NCBI GenBank assembly: GCA_036785325.1
Contig: JAXIVH010000126.1
Span: forward strand, 249,286 to 313,285
Reading direction: 5' to 3'
DNA from: Urophycis tenuis
Lineage: Eukaryota > Chordata > Actinopteri > Gadiformes > Phycidae
Length of the DNA stretch: 64,000 bases
Shown: piece by piece, positions 37,201 through 50,800 of the stretch
Position numbering within the stretch: position 1 is the first letter of the stretch
Layout: every line of letters starts with the position of its first letter
Notes under the pieces: model-generated
What the model was told of the DNA's origin: nothing
What the model saw: only the letters and a program-made list of their open reading frames with translations
Databases searched by the model: none
Translations under genes and position numbers: made by a program

Positions 37201-38848
37201 ATAAAACTGATAAGAAAAAAACCAAACGCTATTTGTTAGAAAAACAAATAACGTAATGTAAACCGGCACCTTTTCTTCTTGTCCCCGTTCATGTTGGCCA
37301 GGTACTTCACTCTCTTCATGAACCTGCTGAATGACTGCAGTGAGGTGGAAGATGAAGGACAGTCAGTAGGTGGCAGGAAGAGGGGAATGTCCCGCCGCCT
37401 GGCGTCACTTCGCCACTGCACCGTGCTGGCCATGTCCAACCTCCTCAACGCCAATGTGGACAGTGGCCTAATGCATTCAATAGGTTGGTGACCTTCTTGT
37501 TAGCATGAAGTCTTAAAGGGTTATTTCAGGATTTGGGCTTTTTTGCCTGTTATCCTTCCCGGGGTTAGAAAAGAGCAGTAAGGCCTCTATTTTGTTGATT
37601 GGTTCTGTGATCCCTCCCATATGCAGCAGTTATCATAAGCTCGCTGCTTTACATTTGCAAGTGCCAGAGCATTAGCTCAACAACTCAACATTAATTAATT
37701 TAGGTGTGTGTATATGTGTAAAAAGCCTGCTTATGAAAGGCGAATTCCAAACACAAGAAATTGGCTTTTTTACAAGCACTTTTTTGTTTCCAAATGACCG
37801 TGTGTAACGATAGACGTAGCTCCAACAATAAGCACATCTAATGCGAAGGACTCTGGGCTACCGGAACTAAATAGTGGTATTGTATCTGCTTCTAAAATAA
37901 ACAGATTTTTGGCCTTTTAACGTAGTTTATTCCAGATGTGCACGCCTAAAGAGATTCCTGTTTGCATTATCTAGAATGTTTATGAAGTTGAATTGTGGAG
38001 CTGATGCCCTGGCACCTGGTAATTTACAACCGCTCATTGTAAATTAAACAATTTTTAATACTCATGAGCCAATTGGTGTGTCTCTCTGCTCTTGTTGAAC
38101 CCAAGGAAGGAACACAAAAGGTGAAAAGACAAAATCCTGAACCAATCCCTTAAACAGGCTGACCCAATGGGTCTCAAGTTGCTCGCTGCAGCTTTTAGTT
38201 GTCCAGTGCTACTTTTATTTCCTTAAACTAATTTTCATTACTCACCAGGTCTAGGCTACCACAAGGATCTCCAGACTCGAGCCACATTCATGGAAGTTCT
38301 GACCAAAATTCTACAACAAGGGACAGAATTTGACACCTTGGCCGAAACAGTTCTGGCGGACCGCTTCGAGAGGCTAGTTGAGCTGGTCACCATGATGGGT
38401 GACCAAGGAGAACTGCCCATCGCCATGGCGCTAGCCAATGTGGTACCTGGATCTCAATGGGTGTGACATTCAGCATTCTTTATAACTGATTTATTAATTG
38501 TATGCATACAGAAGTTACTCAATTATATAGTTATGCAGAGCATGCAAAACAAATATGAGGCTATTGAGGTTTGTTTGATATTCACACATTCAAATGCAAT
38601 AATTTAGTATTTAGAATATGCAACTTCCTTTTTTCTAATCTGTGGATCTTGCACATGTCTATGTATTGTCTTCCCAGGACGAACTAGCCCGAGTACTGGT
38701 AACATTGTTTGATTCTCGTCACCTGCTCTATCAACTACTGTGGAACATGTTCTCCAAAGAAGTGGAACTGGCTGACTCGATGCAGACCCTTTTTAGGGGC
38801 AACAGCCTGGCCAGCAAAATAATGACCTTCTGCTTTAAGGTGAATGTA

Positions 38849-38884
<36 letters not shown>

Positions 38885-41800
38885 TGTATATATAGAGCTT
38901 ACTGTTACTCTTTGCCTTAATACTTAGACACTATACTTACTTACTTACAATACTTACTTACAGATGATGTCAGAGGACTATGTATGTAGGATTTTGTTGC
39001 ATAGTAAACATTGCATTATGCACTCCATATGTTTTGTGTTATACTCACTGGCTATCTTGATGTACTTTAATTTAAGTGTACCTTGTATTCCTCTGTTAGG
39101 TGTACGGGGCGGCGTACTTACAGAAGCTGCTAGAACCCTTGTTGAAGGGGGTTCTGACGACCCCAGAACACATCAGTTTTGAGGTTGATCCCACAAGGTA
39201 AACAACCAACTTGTATTTTTTTTATATTTACATTATTATCAAGATCATTTTGTAAAGCCTTCCATATCATTTTGCAAGGGTCTTATTTTAAAAGCCCTGT
39301 TTGCTTATGGAGATGACCACCAATGAGAATAGAAGAATTATTATTTTATTTTTATTTGACTGTGATAAACATTCAACTTCAATACAAAGATTGCTAATTC
39401 TTATCTTACTCTAAAGGAGAGTTCTAATATTTGGTCTCAAAAGTAGGGTATATCTTCAACCAGCAGGCTCATTTAGCATGAATGAAGTCCAACAAAAGAA
39501 ACACAACAAATATATAATAATAAAAATATATAAATAAAAAAAAGCATGCCTGTTAGTTTCATTATATGATGTTGCCCCACCTGATTCTAATGCATCTAAA
39601 ATAGAATTGGCAGAATTTGTTTGATACATTGTCTGAATATCTCAATATCTAATATTTCTATCTATCGATACCCCTGTTCACCTGCTGGTTAATACAACTT
39701 GCAGAATCAACTACAATGCAACACAATAAAAGCATGGTTGTCAGAATAGGAAAGAAGCAAAATATGTATGATCCTTGTGGCTTTGACCCTGGAATGATTG
39801 TTGTGCCAGTCGTGTGATAGACTGGGAACTCCCAGGAAATCTCCTGAGATGTTCATGCATAACAAAAAACATCCAGTAACTCCAATGTAAATTGTATATT
39901 TTCCTTATTTCTCAGGCTGGACCCAGGGGAGAATCTGGAGGAGAACCAGAGGAGCCTGTTGCAGATCACAGAGCGTTTCTTTCAGGCCATTATTGGCTCC
40001 TCCAGTGAGTTCCCACCACAACTCCGAAGCGTATGTCACTGTCTGTACCAGGTAGGTCATCAACGTTGCTCCCACAGTGGCTTCTGCCTGCCCCTCAAAT
40101 GTGTTTGTCCTCATCTTTGTGTTGACACAATACATTCCAGGTCATTGCTTCCCCCACTATGCAGTGCACATGTACTGCTAAAATCAAATCACACAGGATT
40201 GGAAACTTAATGTACTGACAAGGTTTCTTAAGAGCTAGTGTAAGTGTAAGAGGTTGCTTTGGTCGGCACATGAAAACGGTGCAAATGTACTGTGACTGAA
40301 TGAATGGGATACCCAGGTAGTTGGAACGCAAACGCAAGGCCCCTTTCTTCGAATGACAACCACTGCCCCATCTGCCATTCCAAAGGCGCTGTCTCAGAGC
40401 TACAGGCAAGTTGTATCAAACAGGATAGCTCAAAAAGCTCCACAGCTTTTAGTATCTCTGTACGGCCCTCATCCACCCCCTGCACCTTGCCACTGTGGGG
40501 CTTTCTCACTACCTCAGTGGCTTCTGCCAAAATGATGGGTTCCAACCCCCAGTTGCCTCCCTGTTTAAACATGTAGGCATGTCCTCCTGTTTTGTTGTTT
40601 TTCCAATTGATAGCTAATAGTTGAGTCCCAAGTTTCCCGGGCAAGCCAGGTCCAGAAAATGTACTTCTTCAACATGGCAACCTTCCTCACAGCTGGTGTC
40701 CACTAGTGTTGGTGTCTGTGGAGCCCCACACATTACTTTGGCAGTATTTCCAAGCCAAATTAAATAGTGGATGGAACATATATTTGACAAGGTTGATGGC
40801 ACCAGTGGAGCTGAACAGTAGCTCTTGGAGGAGCAGCCTTTCTGATCTGAAGCAATCACCTCTTTCAGGTTTCCCAGTATTTGCTATGTGAGTGCTGAAG
40901 GTCCCCAGAAGGAAGATGGAGTCGATAGGTCGACTCTTTTTCCACCTATCCTTATTGTTAGCTGTAACAGCTTTTTATAACCTCAATATACATTTTAGTA
41001 ATCTGTTCATTTGTCTGGGCCCCATAACTACTTGCCTTGGGTTACTCTCCCATGAGCATATATTTTCACATGACAGCCCTGGAGATCATTAGAACTTGCA
41101 GGCACTTGCGCCACATGAGGAATGTAGGAAGGGAAACGGGAAGGCACTGGGTCCTTCACCAGGGCAATTTGTTTTAAAATAGTCCAGACCCAAACAAAGT
41201 ACACTATAAGGTAGAATGAAGATATGTCTGATTTTCAAATTCAAATTTCTGTTTTCAACACCAATGGTAGACACGCTCATGTGACGTTTTAAAGCCCAGA
41301 AACACACAACACTGTGCATGGACACACGTCTTGAGCAGTTTCAAATCCTTCTTCCACTTTGAATATGAATATATGTATGCCTCCAGTTATGATAGGCTTG
41401 TACATTTGTTGAAGCTGGTGCTGTAAACGTGATTGTGCTCATCTCTGTTCTGTAGGCTACTTGTCACTCTCTACTGAATAAAGCAACAGTTAAAGAAAAA
41501 AAGGAAAGCAAAAAAGCAGTAAGTTCAGAGAATCTGTTTTTTTTTCCCCTAAGCCACATTTTCCCCAAAGCAAAACAAAGGTTACTCTTAGTTGATTTGA
41601 TCTATTTTATTCATATATACATGTTTTTAACATGATTTGGTGTTTCTTTGGAAATGCTTTACTCTTTTGTCCATATCCAAGTTTGCATACTACCCTGTCC
41701 TAAAACCATCAAATTGTGGCTATTTTCTTTCCTCAATTAATACTAAAGTCCTCTTCACTAGTCTCTGATTACACTGTAGTTACCCTATTTCTTTGTACAT

Positions 41801-44800
41801 CTCATTCCAATAAATTATTCATGTCCTTGTTTTTCTAAATTTATCAATGTAATTACTTAAACATTCATTAAATACCTGATTGCAACATATGCCTCAGATA
41901 TGATAAATCATCAAATAAGACACGTACATGATGCATTCATTTTATTGGTTTGCGTATTGTACATAAATAAGTGTAATTTCATATTACACATCATTGCAAT
42001 GCTTTTTACGTATTCAAAATATATTTCTTCAAAGTACTAAACTAGCTGCAGCAAATATAAAAACGTAAAAGCTATTACAATAGTATTTGAGAAATTAAAT
42101 GTATACAATATGTCTTCATTTCATTCTTGTTTTGTAAAATTTCAGTGATTTTGGGGGGTTGATATTTTGGGAAGCTAGTTCTGAGTAATTCATATTCTTT
42201 CAGGTGCATTTGGAAAGCTGTTAACGTATTTAGTGAGGATGTTTTTTCCAATTTTGTCACCCTCACTGTTTTTTGAGTCTACTTAAACTGGTCCCCTGAA
42301 CGATGTCTAGAATAATGTCACAATCGAAAAATCAGCGTTCTTAATCATTTCAAAGTCTCATTATTAGATTAGATTATGAGACTCTCCTCAATATTATCAA
42401 GCCTTGGCCACCAAAGCTTTATTCTCATGCTGCTGGTGTACTCAATTGTCAATGGAACACAGTCTCTGCAAATGTAGCAGACTTTTTTTCTGTTTTCTAT
42501 CATCAGAACTCTCTTCGATGTGGCAAAGTGATGCAAACGAATCATTGGGTGCCACAGCCTTTGTTTAGAAAAAATCAAGTTGCACAGATTATATTGGAAA
42601 GTTAAACTACATTCATAAACTACAGAAAACTTGGGGGTATCTCTCTCAAGGGTCCCTACAGGTCATGTACTTTTACGCATGCAATGAATTCCCTGTTAAA
42701 TTTAATCCAAAACTCATATGGAGTCAGTATTCACAGTGTGACATCAGCACTACTTTATTCGTTTTTATTTTCCTGCATTTATGGACAGGACAGTGTAGAC
42801 AGACATGGAACTCGGTTGAAAGAGGGAGTGAAGCATAGGAGTCAAAATTATATCCCCTACAACATAGGTCACCAATAGGCAGACCGTGGCCCGAGTCCAG
42901 ACCCCAATGCAGATGCCATCTTATGTGGACCCGAACCTAAAGCTGATAAATCATTGAGAAGGCAGAGACTTTCTATTCTAACCGGTGCAGCTTTTTTTAG
43001 GGGCTCAGTGATTTAGCACTGGTTTAGCGGCTCAGCAAAGCTCCCACTACCCTAACGGTAGGCTGGAATTGACTAGTTGCATGCATTGTAAAACATCTCA
43101 TATGATGCTGATCAGCCAATCAAATCTGTGCATTCCGATGAGCATCGCAAATCAAGTCAGAATGTGAGATACACAGGAGATATGAGAGGATAGACAAGTC
43201 AACATATGAAGACATTGATTGACACAGTGGCTGTCATGGAGTGCATGAGTGCGGTAGCTGAATTTTCACTTGAGGGACAACAAATAAGAGATTCATGAAA
43301 ATATCAAGCAAATACCTATTTCTGCATCTTCAGCCACAAAAGAACTTTAATATTTTCCCAGTATGCGCTAACACAACTGAATGAAGCAATTAATGAGGCA
43401 CCATGCAAAGGCTTAGCTATACTGTAGTTGAGGCCAATGATGTGTCCAACAATGCTCAGCTGTTTTGTGAAGACCTGTTAGTGGGTTACATCTCTTCAGA
43501 CCACTACAAGAGGAGAGGACATCTATCTGGCCATGATAGAGATGTTGAAGAGGGGACTAGAGCTGAAACGAGTGATTTGAATAACTGCTGAGGGAGCCCC
43601 TGCCATGGTAGGGAGAGAGAAAGGAGCTGTGGCAAGAATGATGACAATCCTGAGCTATTCCTACCTTTGCATAATTAGTCCTGTTCTCCAGCCTTTCAGA
43701 CAACTATGCTGAGGTGTGGAGCACAATGATTACATTTATTAACTTTCTCAGGGCAACCTCTTCCCATCAACATTGCATGCTCAGTGAATTCCTCAGAAGT
43801 TGACAAAATGCTGATGACCTTCTGCTGAGCAACAATTTAAGATGGCTCAGCAAAGGTCCATCCGAAGGGAAAATGCAGCTTTCTTGGCACAGCTGAAGAG
43901 CCAGAAGGCAACACATTTTTAATTATTGTTAGATGAGAAGATGGATATTGTGGCGTGGTTGATCTCACTTCACACGTGAATTAACTGCATTTTAAGCTAC
44001 AGGGCAAGGACAATTCAGTTTGTGACCTGATGACAGCTTCTGAGCACCTACCAGACAAAACTCAAGCAGGGAGATTGTCCATTTCATACCAGTGCAGAAA
44101 CAGGTTCAGAATAAGATGCATCTATTTTTTTGCCTTCTTGACAGGCTAATTATAAACTTCAGCAAACATTTTGACAGATTCAGTCTTGGAAATGACCTCA
44201 CCCTGTTCATTCAGAGCCCATTCCTCATCACAAATGGCAGAGTTCTCAAAAGAAGTCACACAGAACTTAAAGTGTGCAAATTCTGACTCGTAATGGAACT
44301 GGTCTGAGGCGGCTTTCTAAACCAAATATTGTTCCATGCTCACCTATGATCACCTACATGTGTTAAAGCTGTTCAATTATTATAACACATTTTGATTGCT
44401 GATAGAAAAATTGTTTTAGGCTGTTAATAAGGGAAATGGATTGAACAAGATGAAATGAAATGAAGACAATGGCAGCCATTACTTTACTTGAAATGAGTAC
44501 TAGTCCCTCCATTTCAATGTAAAAACATGACAATAAATATTGTTGACATTTTTTTGGATTGTACTTTCTGTATTCGACTTGAGAGTGCATTTTTAACTAC
44601 ATACAGATGTTGATGCAAGTAAGGTACAAGTGTGACAGACCTTTGCTTGATGAAATGTTCTCGAATTGCACCTCCTTGACTTTATTTGAAGTAGGTTGAG
44701 GCACCGAGCCTCCCCCTCTGTACTTGAAGTTGTGAGGTTCCAAGGTGAAAACGTTTTTTTTTAACTCAAATTGTAATATAGATTGAACTTAATGAAGCAC

Positions 44801-47800
44801 AAAAGCCTTGAATTCAAATGTTGGCTAGTAGATAGTTTAACCCTCATTGCTCTTTGCAATATAATATAAATATTGGCTTTTAACAATCCTTTAAATTATT
44901 GCAAATATTGATTACTTTGACTATTTCTTAACAGAATTAAGTTTGCATATTCAGTACAATTGTTGTAAACCCACATCAAATGGAACTTGTGACTTCTGAA
45001 TATTCTGTATATGATGTCAAGTCAGTGTATGAGGGCCCAGTTGTGCCAAAATGACAAGTGGCTACAATTATGTGCTGATTGTTTGTCAGTTTCTGATTTG
45101 AGTATGCCCCCCCCCCAAATCATACACACATGAACATTAACAATCACACTGGCATTAACCATCTCACTTGCATCTACAGCCACAAACCTCATACACTTCG
45201 CACTGTTGGTTTAAAAGTGATATAGGGCTTTTCAGAATCTGTTTTTGCACATCTTAGCTTATTTGTTAAACACGTCTATAGTGTGTTCTTTTTAAAACCT
45301 AGGACCAAAATAAGTATTTTGTGGTAATATTTAATTTGGTCTCAAAGGGGAACTGTCATGCTCCCCTATTTTCTAACATGACTGTTCTGTCCAAAACTGT
45401 TCCGGCCAAAATTGATTTTCGGCAGCTTTTCATAAAATTGGTTAAATACGCAATGCTGTGTTTTTGATGATAAAAATGTATTAGTAAAAGTTGGAATGTG
45501 TTTTGAAGATGTCTTTTTATATGTTAAGTCATTAAATAGGAGCCATTGGTAGACATGTCTCCTTGTTCATAACCGTAAAGTGATTTTCTTTATTGACATG
45601 TAGTTTTGTGTGGATGATTGGTCAAACTCAATCGAAACTGTGATGATTTGCTCTATGCAGAAATGTTGTAGTTATATGACAAAAATGCAAGTGAATGCAA
45701 TTTTGCAGAGATTTTTGAAGTTGAAAGAATTGCAAAAGTGGACCAGAAAACCGTATTTATTAGAAGCCAATGTCATTACCTAAATGTACTGTACATATTG
45801 TCAAAAAGTACATTTCAAACAACCACATTGAAATGTGCTTGGTAAGTTGTTTTTTTTAAGAAATCTTCACAGTAGTTAAAATAATTGTCATTATCCGCAA
45901 ACCTGGCTTCTTTTAATTGAAACCTAATTTAAAACATTGGCAAATCTATATCTTATCAAACCTTTAACATTTAGAATGCAACTGGAATGTGTCATACTGT
46001 ATGTGTTTTCAAAGACTTCTCATCCTATAAGCAAGCCATGATGATGATGATGATGATGATGACACGAAAATTGTGATGCACTTTGGGGATCGTAGTCATT
46101 ATACTGCTTGGCTCCATAATGCATGGTTGTACTTTTTCTGCCTTTGTTTACTCGTGGTTGAGTCAATCATACTGAGTGTATTACTGTTGTAGTTTATATT
46201 TTTTCTGAGCAGATGACTCACCATTAGCTCTGTGTGTCTGGAATATGCTGTCCACATTTTTGTTTAGGCTTTCTTATCTTTTTTGTTGTATCATTTTAAT
46301 GCCTTTTTCCTGCGTTTTCTTTTCAATCAATGTTGTCCCCTTTTCACTACATTTTATTGAGAATTTATTTTTTATTACTTTGTTTCTTGTGTCATTGTTT
46401 GGCTTACTGCATCTCACCATGTCCCTTTATTCCATTGCAGTCATATTGTTGTTTTTATCCTACTGATCTCACCCTAACTCTGTATGTCCTTCTATTCTTC
46501 TAAAAGGTGGTGAGCCAAAGATTCCCCCAAAACAGCATCGGTGCAGTAGGCAGTGCTATGTTTCTGCGGTTTGTGAACCCAGCTATCGTGTCCCCTTATG
46601 AGGCAGGAATTTTGGATAAAAAGCCCCTTCCTAGGATAGAAAGGGGTCTTAAACTCATGTCCAAGGTATGTCATAGTGGTACTATTATCTTGGTGGACAC
46701 ATAATCATGTTGTCCTTTTTGCATTCAATGACACTAATGTTTTGACTGTTTTGTCTTCAGATCCTACAGAGTATTGCCAACCATGTCTTGTTTACCAAGG
46801 AGGAGCACATGAGACCATTTAACGACTTTGTAAAATGCAACTTTGATGCAGCCAGGCGGTAAGCTCATATGGAAAGGAAGGCATTTATTTATTTGAATGA
46901 TGCTTTCATGTGGTGATTTTAGATGTCCCCATCAGGCTTGCACCATATAATGTTTGGCATTCCTAATTATCATTTCTTTATTAAAACTGCAATATGAAAA
47001 TCCCAATGCATAGAATTATGTTACTCTTACTCCTTCATGGGAGTATGATTTCCATGGTGGATTGACCTCAACTTCATCATTTTAAAGTGGCAATATCAAA
47101 GATTTAATAATTGTGTAATGAGGTAACACAAAGGTTATTGAGTCTATGGCCCACTGATGAAAGCCCTTGGATTTGCTGTGTCTTTTTTTTATTTTTATGG
47201 TTTTCTGCAGATTTTTCCTGGACATCGCGTCTGACTCGCCTCCCAGTGACTCTGTAAACCATAGTCTCTCCTTCATCAGTGATGGCAATGTACTGGCCCT
47301 TCATAGGCTACTGTGGAACAACCAGGAGAGGATTGGACAGTATCTCTCCAGCAACAGGTCAGGAATGCATAATGGTGGTACTATACATGTTTGGAACCAA
47401 AGGAAAGCCAAGACATCATTCTTTCCAATCACACAAACCATACTTTGCTTGCAAGCAGACAATCCCTCCAGGGAAATGTTTGTATTATTGCCTCATTACT
47501 TCATGAAAACAAATCTCATTACTGCAGTTTCCTGCAGTGATAAAAAAAAGTCTGTAGTTACATCATCAACATTTACTTTATTAAATACTTTGATGATATA
47601 GCTGGGTAAGCAACTCAATCTTCTGCAAATTATGTTTTTGTTAACAGCTATTTGTGCGACCAAAAAGTGTTCTTTATGCTATGGGGACTAGAGTGCTCTA
47701 ATACAAATGTCATGGCAACGTTGTGCTTGAGCCTTTCACCATGTTTACAAATATGTGTTGTACAGGCCCCATTCAAACCTGGCTTTTCAGTTGTAGAACT

Positions 47801-50800
47801 TCCAATTTAGTAGCTACTAGTTCCCTCTTTTGAGTGACGTTATTCTCTCTCCAATTTAGAATTACGTTTAGGCCGACGCAAAATTAACAAATGCGAATGT
47901 ATTATTCCTGCTTTCTTTTGGGTCTGCTGATGGTGCAAAGACAAATGATTCTCCCAATTCTTATCCATCCCAAGGAGATAAATAAAAAATAATAGCAATA
48001 ATAATAATAATAATAGCAAGTAAAAGGAAGATTTTTAGACATTGGTCTTCAACATTCCATTGTAACAGGCCAACAGGTTTTAACTGCAAGTATTCTTTGG
48101 GACTATTTGTCCTTGTTTATTTTGTTGGTCAACTGCTGCTTCAGTAGACTAAAGCAGCTTCTTGTTCCTCCCACTTAGAAAAAATGGACTGTTTATATCA
48201 TGTCCTACTTTTTTTTCTTCAATCTTGGATCTACACCCTCTCCAGACTACTGTGCCACTTTCAAACCATGCCTCTAATCCATATGTCAAATCATCTGTTC
48301 TTGGTTCTACAAGGGACCACAAGGCAGTGGGGAGACGACCCTTTGACAAGATGGCCACCCTCCTGGCCTATCTTGGACCTCCGGAGCACAAGCCAGTGGC
48401 TGACACACACTGGTCAAGTCTCAACCTAACCAGCTCAAAATTTGAAGAATTCATGACCAGGTATGATTTATTCAAAACATTTTATCATAATTTTTTGCTG
48501 TGGTCTACTTTGTTTGAATTTTTCCATATTTTAATGTGTGGTTTTTACAATATTTTTCTAGGCATCAAGTCCATGAGAAAGAGGAGTTTAAAGCGCTGAA
48601 AACCCTCAATATATTTTATCAGGCAGGAACCTCCAAAATGGGAAACCCCGTTTTCTACTACGTCGCTCGCAGGTAAGCGCTTTAATACTCACCGCATCTT
48701 TAAAGAAATGGACCAAATCAGTGCGACAGGCATGCGGTACAGTACGTGTGCCCCAATAATACTAGACTGTGGCAGTCGGAATTATTACTGATAAACTTGC
48801 TAGAAAAATATCCTGAACATGTTTTAATGATTACAAAACTACTCAAGAACCTACTGAAACTATTGATCAAAAACTTCTAAAAAACAGAGCACCTTCCAGC
48901 TTCAGAAAAATAGTCTTTAATTATCACTTGATTACCTGAATAATAACAATAATTTGGGTTGCACATTTCTCTGTATGATAGATCGGCCTCCCAGCAGTAC
49001 TCTTTATTTACTGTTATTGCTTCAAGCAAGTCAAATCAAAATCCCACTTGAGATACCGGTGTGTTTCTCACCCTTGCAGGCCATTTGCTTTTAGCAATTT
49101 TACGCCTGTCATTGCAAAATAGATTGTTTGCTTACGCTGTTCAATATGTTCATGAACAAAATAGGAATGTGGCCATAATGCAAACGCTTGAACAGCTTGT
49201 ATGCTGTGTGACAGAAAACTTGCCTGAAGCTGCCATGTGACCGAAATGGTGAACCCACATGCTATTCATAGCCCATTCACCCTGGCTTGCAGGGCTATAA
49301 ATAAAAGGGAGCTTACAAATTGTTGTTCATCTCAGGACCAAAACTACTCAACAACAACTTCATAAAGAACATATTCCAGGATGCTATGAATGCTGGGTAC
49401 ACATTTCATGATAATTAGCCCGATTTTGTGCCCAATCCCCCTTCCTACTGATCAGCAAACCCCTGATTTATTTTTATGGTACTCACTAGAATGTATCCTG
49501 TGGTGTGCCGTAAGATTGGATTTTACTTCCCCAAACCTGATTAGGGCCACACTCATTTGAAGATATTAAATTATATTAAACAACAGTGACAGTCCATTTA
49601 AGTCACCTCTATGACATTGTTCATAGATTTTTAGGATGAATATGTAGCATTTCCGCCTTAAAATATCTAAAACCAGCCAGATCCATGTTAATAATGTTGT
49701 TGAGCTGTCTACTTACATTATCCACATTATTTTCAACAATGTTCATCCCAGAGAATTCCGTAGTTTATTCAAGGTCTGTTACATTTGGTCGCATGTTAAT
49801 GGCCTCATATGCCCTTCACCACCAAACTCATGGGCAAGCATGTGAACAGTAACAGTATTCAAAGAGAGACCTAATTTATTAATAAATTTCAATAATGAGC
49901 AAGCTTACAATGAAGTGCTGCTTTAAAAAGTGGCTCATGCCAGCCACCAAGCTGATACAGTTTCCCACACATGTTGAACACATAAACCTTACTTGGGCTG
50001 GTGTTTCCCAGACATCGCCTTTTTCTTTTTTAGAATGGGTAAAATCTTATTTCATTGCAGAACTGCACGAAACACATTGATTTGCTCTCGATCTCGCTCA
50101 CCTACACACTGAAAGCGGATCCTCTGAATAGATCCTCCTGCCCGTGCACACACAATCAAAACATAATTAAGTGGGATGAGCGATTGTTGTTGGCTTTTCC
50201 TCCACACCTCCTGTTTCATTGCGTTTTAGTTTACCCTGCCCTGTTGTATGGAGATATGACCAAACCATGACTCTAGAGAAGAGTGCTGCTGCACGGCCGT
50301 TTGTGCTTTGATAAAGTAGGATGCACTTGGGGTTTGACGAAGACATTAATTGTTATAATGTAGTCCAGCTCTACCTTCTCTTGGCCAGCTATCCACTGCT
50401 AGACACACCGGACTCACGCCGGACTCACACCGGGGATCGTGTCTTTAGTTCCCCGTGTCACAACGTTTTAATCATAACGATATCGTAAAAGTTGACTCCT
50501 AATTCTGTTGGAAACATTGTTATGTGCACGGTGATACATTCAAAAGCATCAAGTTATAACAATATTCAACGTGCTCATGCACGTAATATTCTTAGTATGA
50601 TTGTTTTGACCACGGGTAACAGCGCCAGGGTATTCTGCTCTATTTTTTCACACTGCATTATCTACAGATCTTCACATTACATGAGGTGTCTCAACGTAAC
50701 GCAAACACAATTCAATACACAAACTCATATTTGAACATGATTACGAGTCACGTCAGGTAGATTTTCACCAGCAGTGGCGGTGAAGACAACTGATTGAGCT

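Larger units (their letters stand above)
41519..46506 (+). other. nf1: nf1 intron 23a (5.0 kb)
   Basis: It contains the hAT relic at 42862-44290 and an (ATG)n microsatellite at 46038-46062. The rest is AT-rich and featureless. No exon seen. Confidence 0.6.

Noticed and set aside
47358..47601. Long open frame following nf1 exon 26
   Set aside because: It continues past a good donor and loses all similarity, so it is intron read-through.
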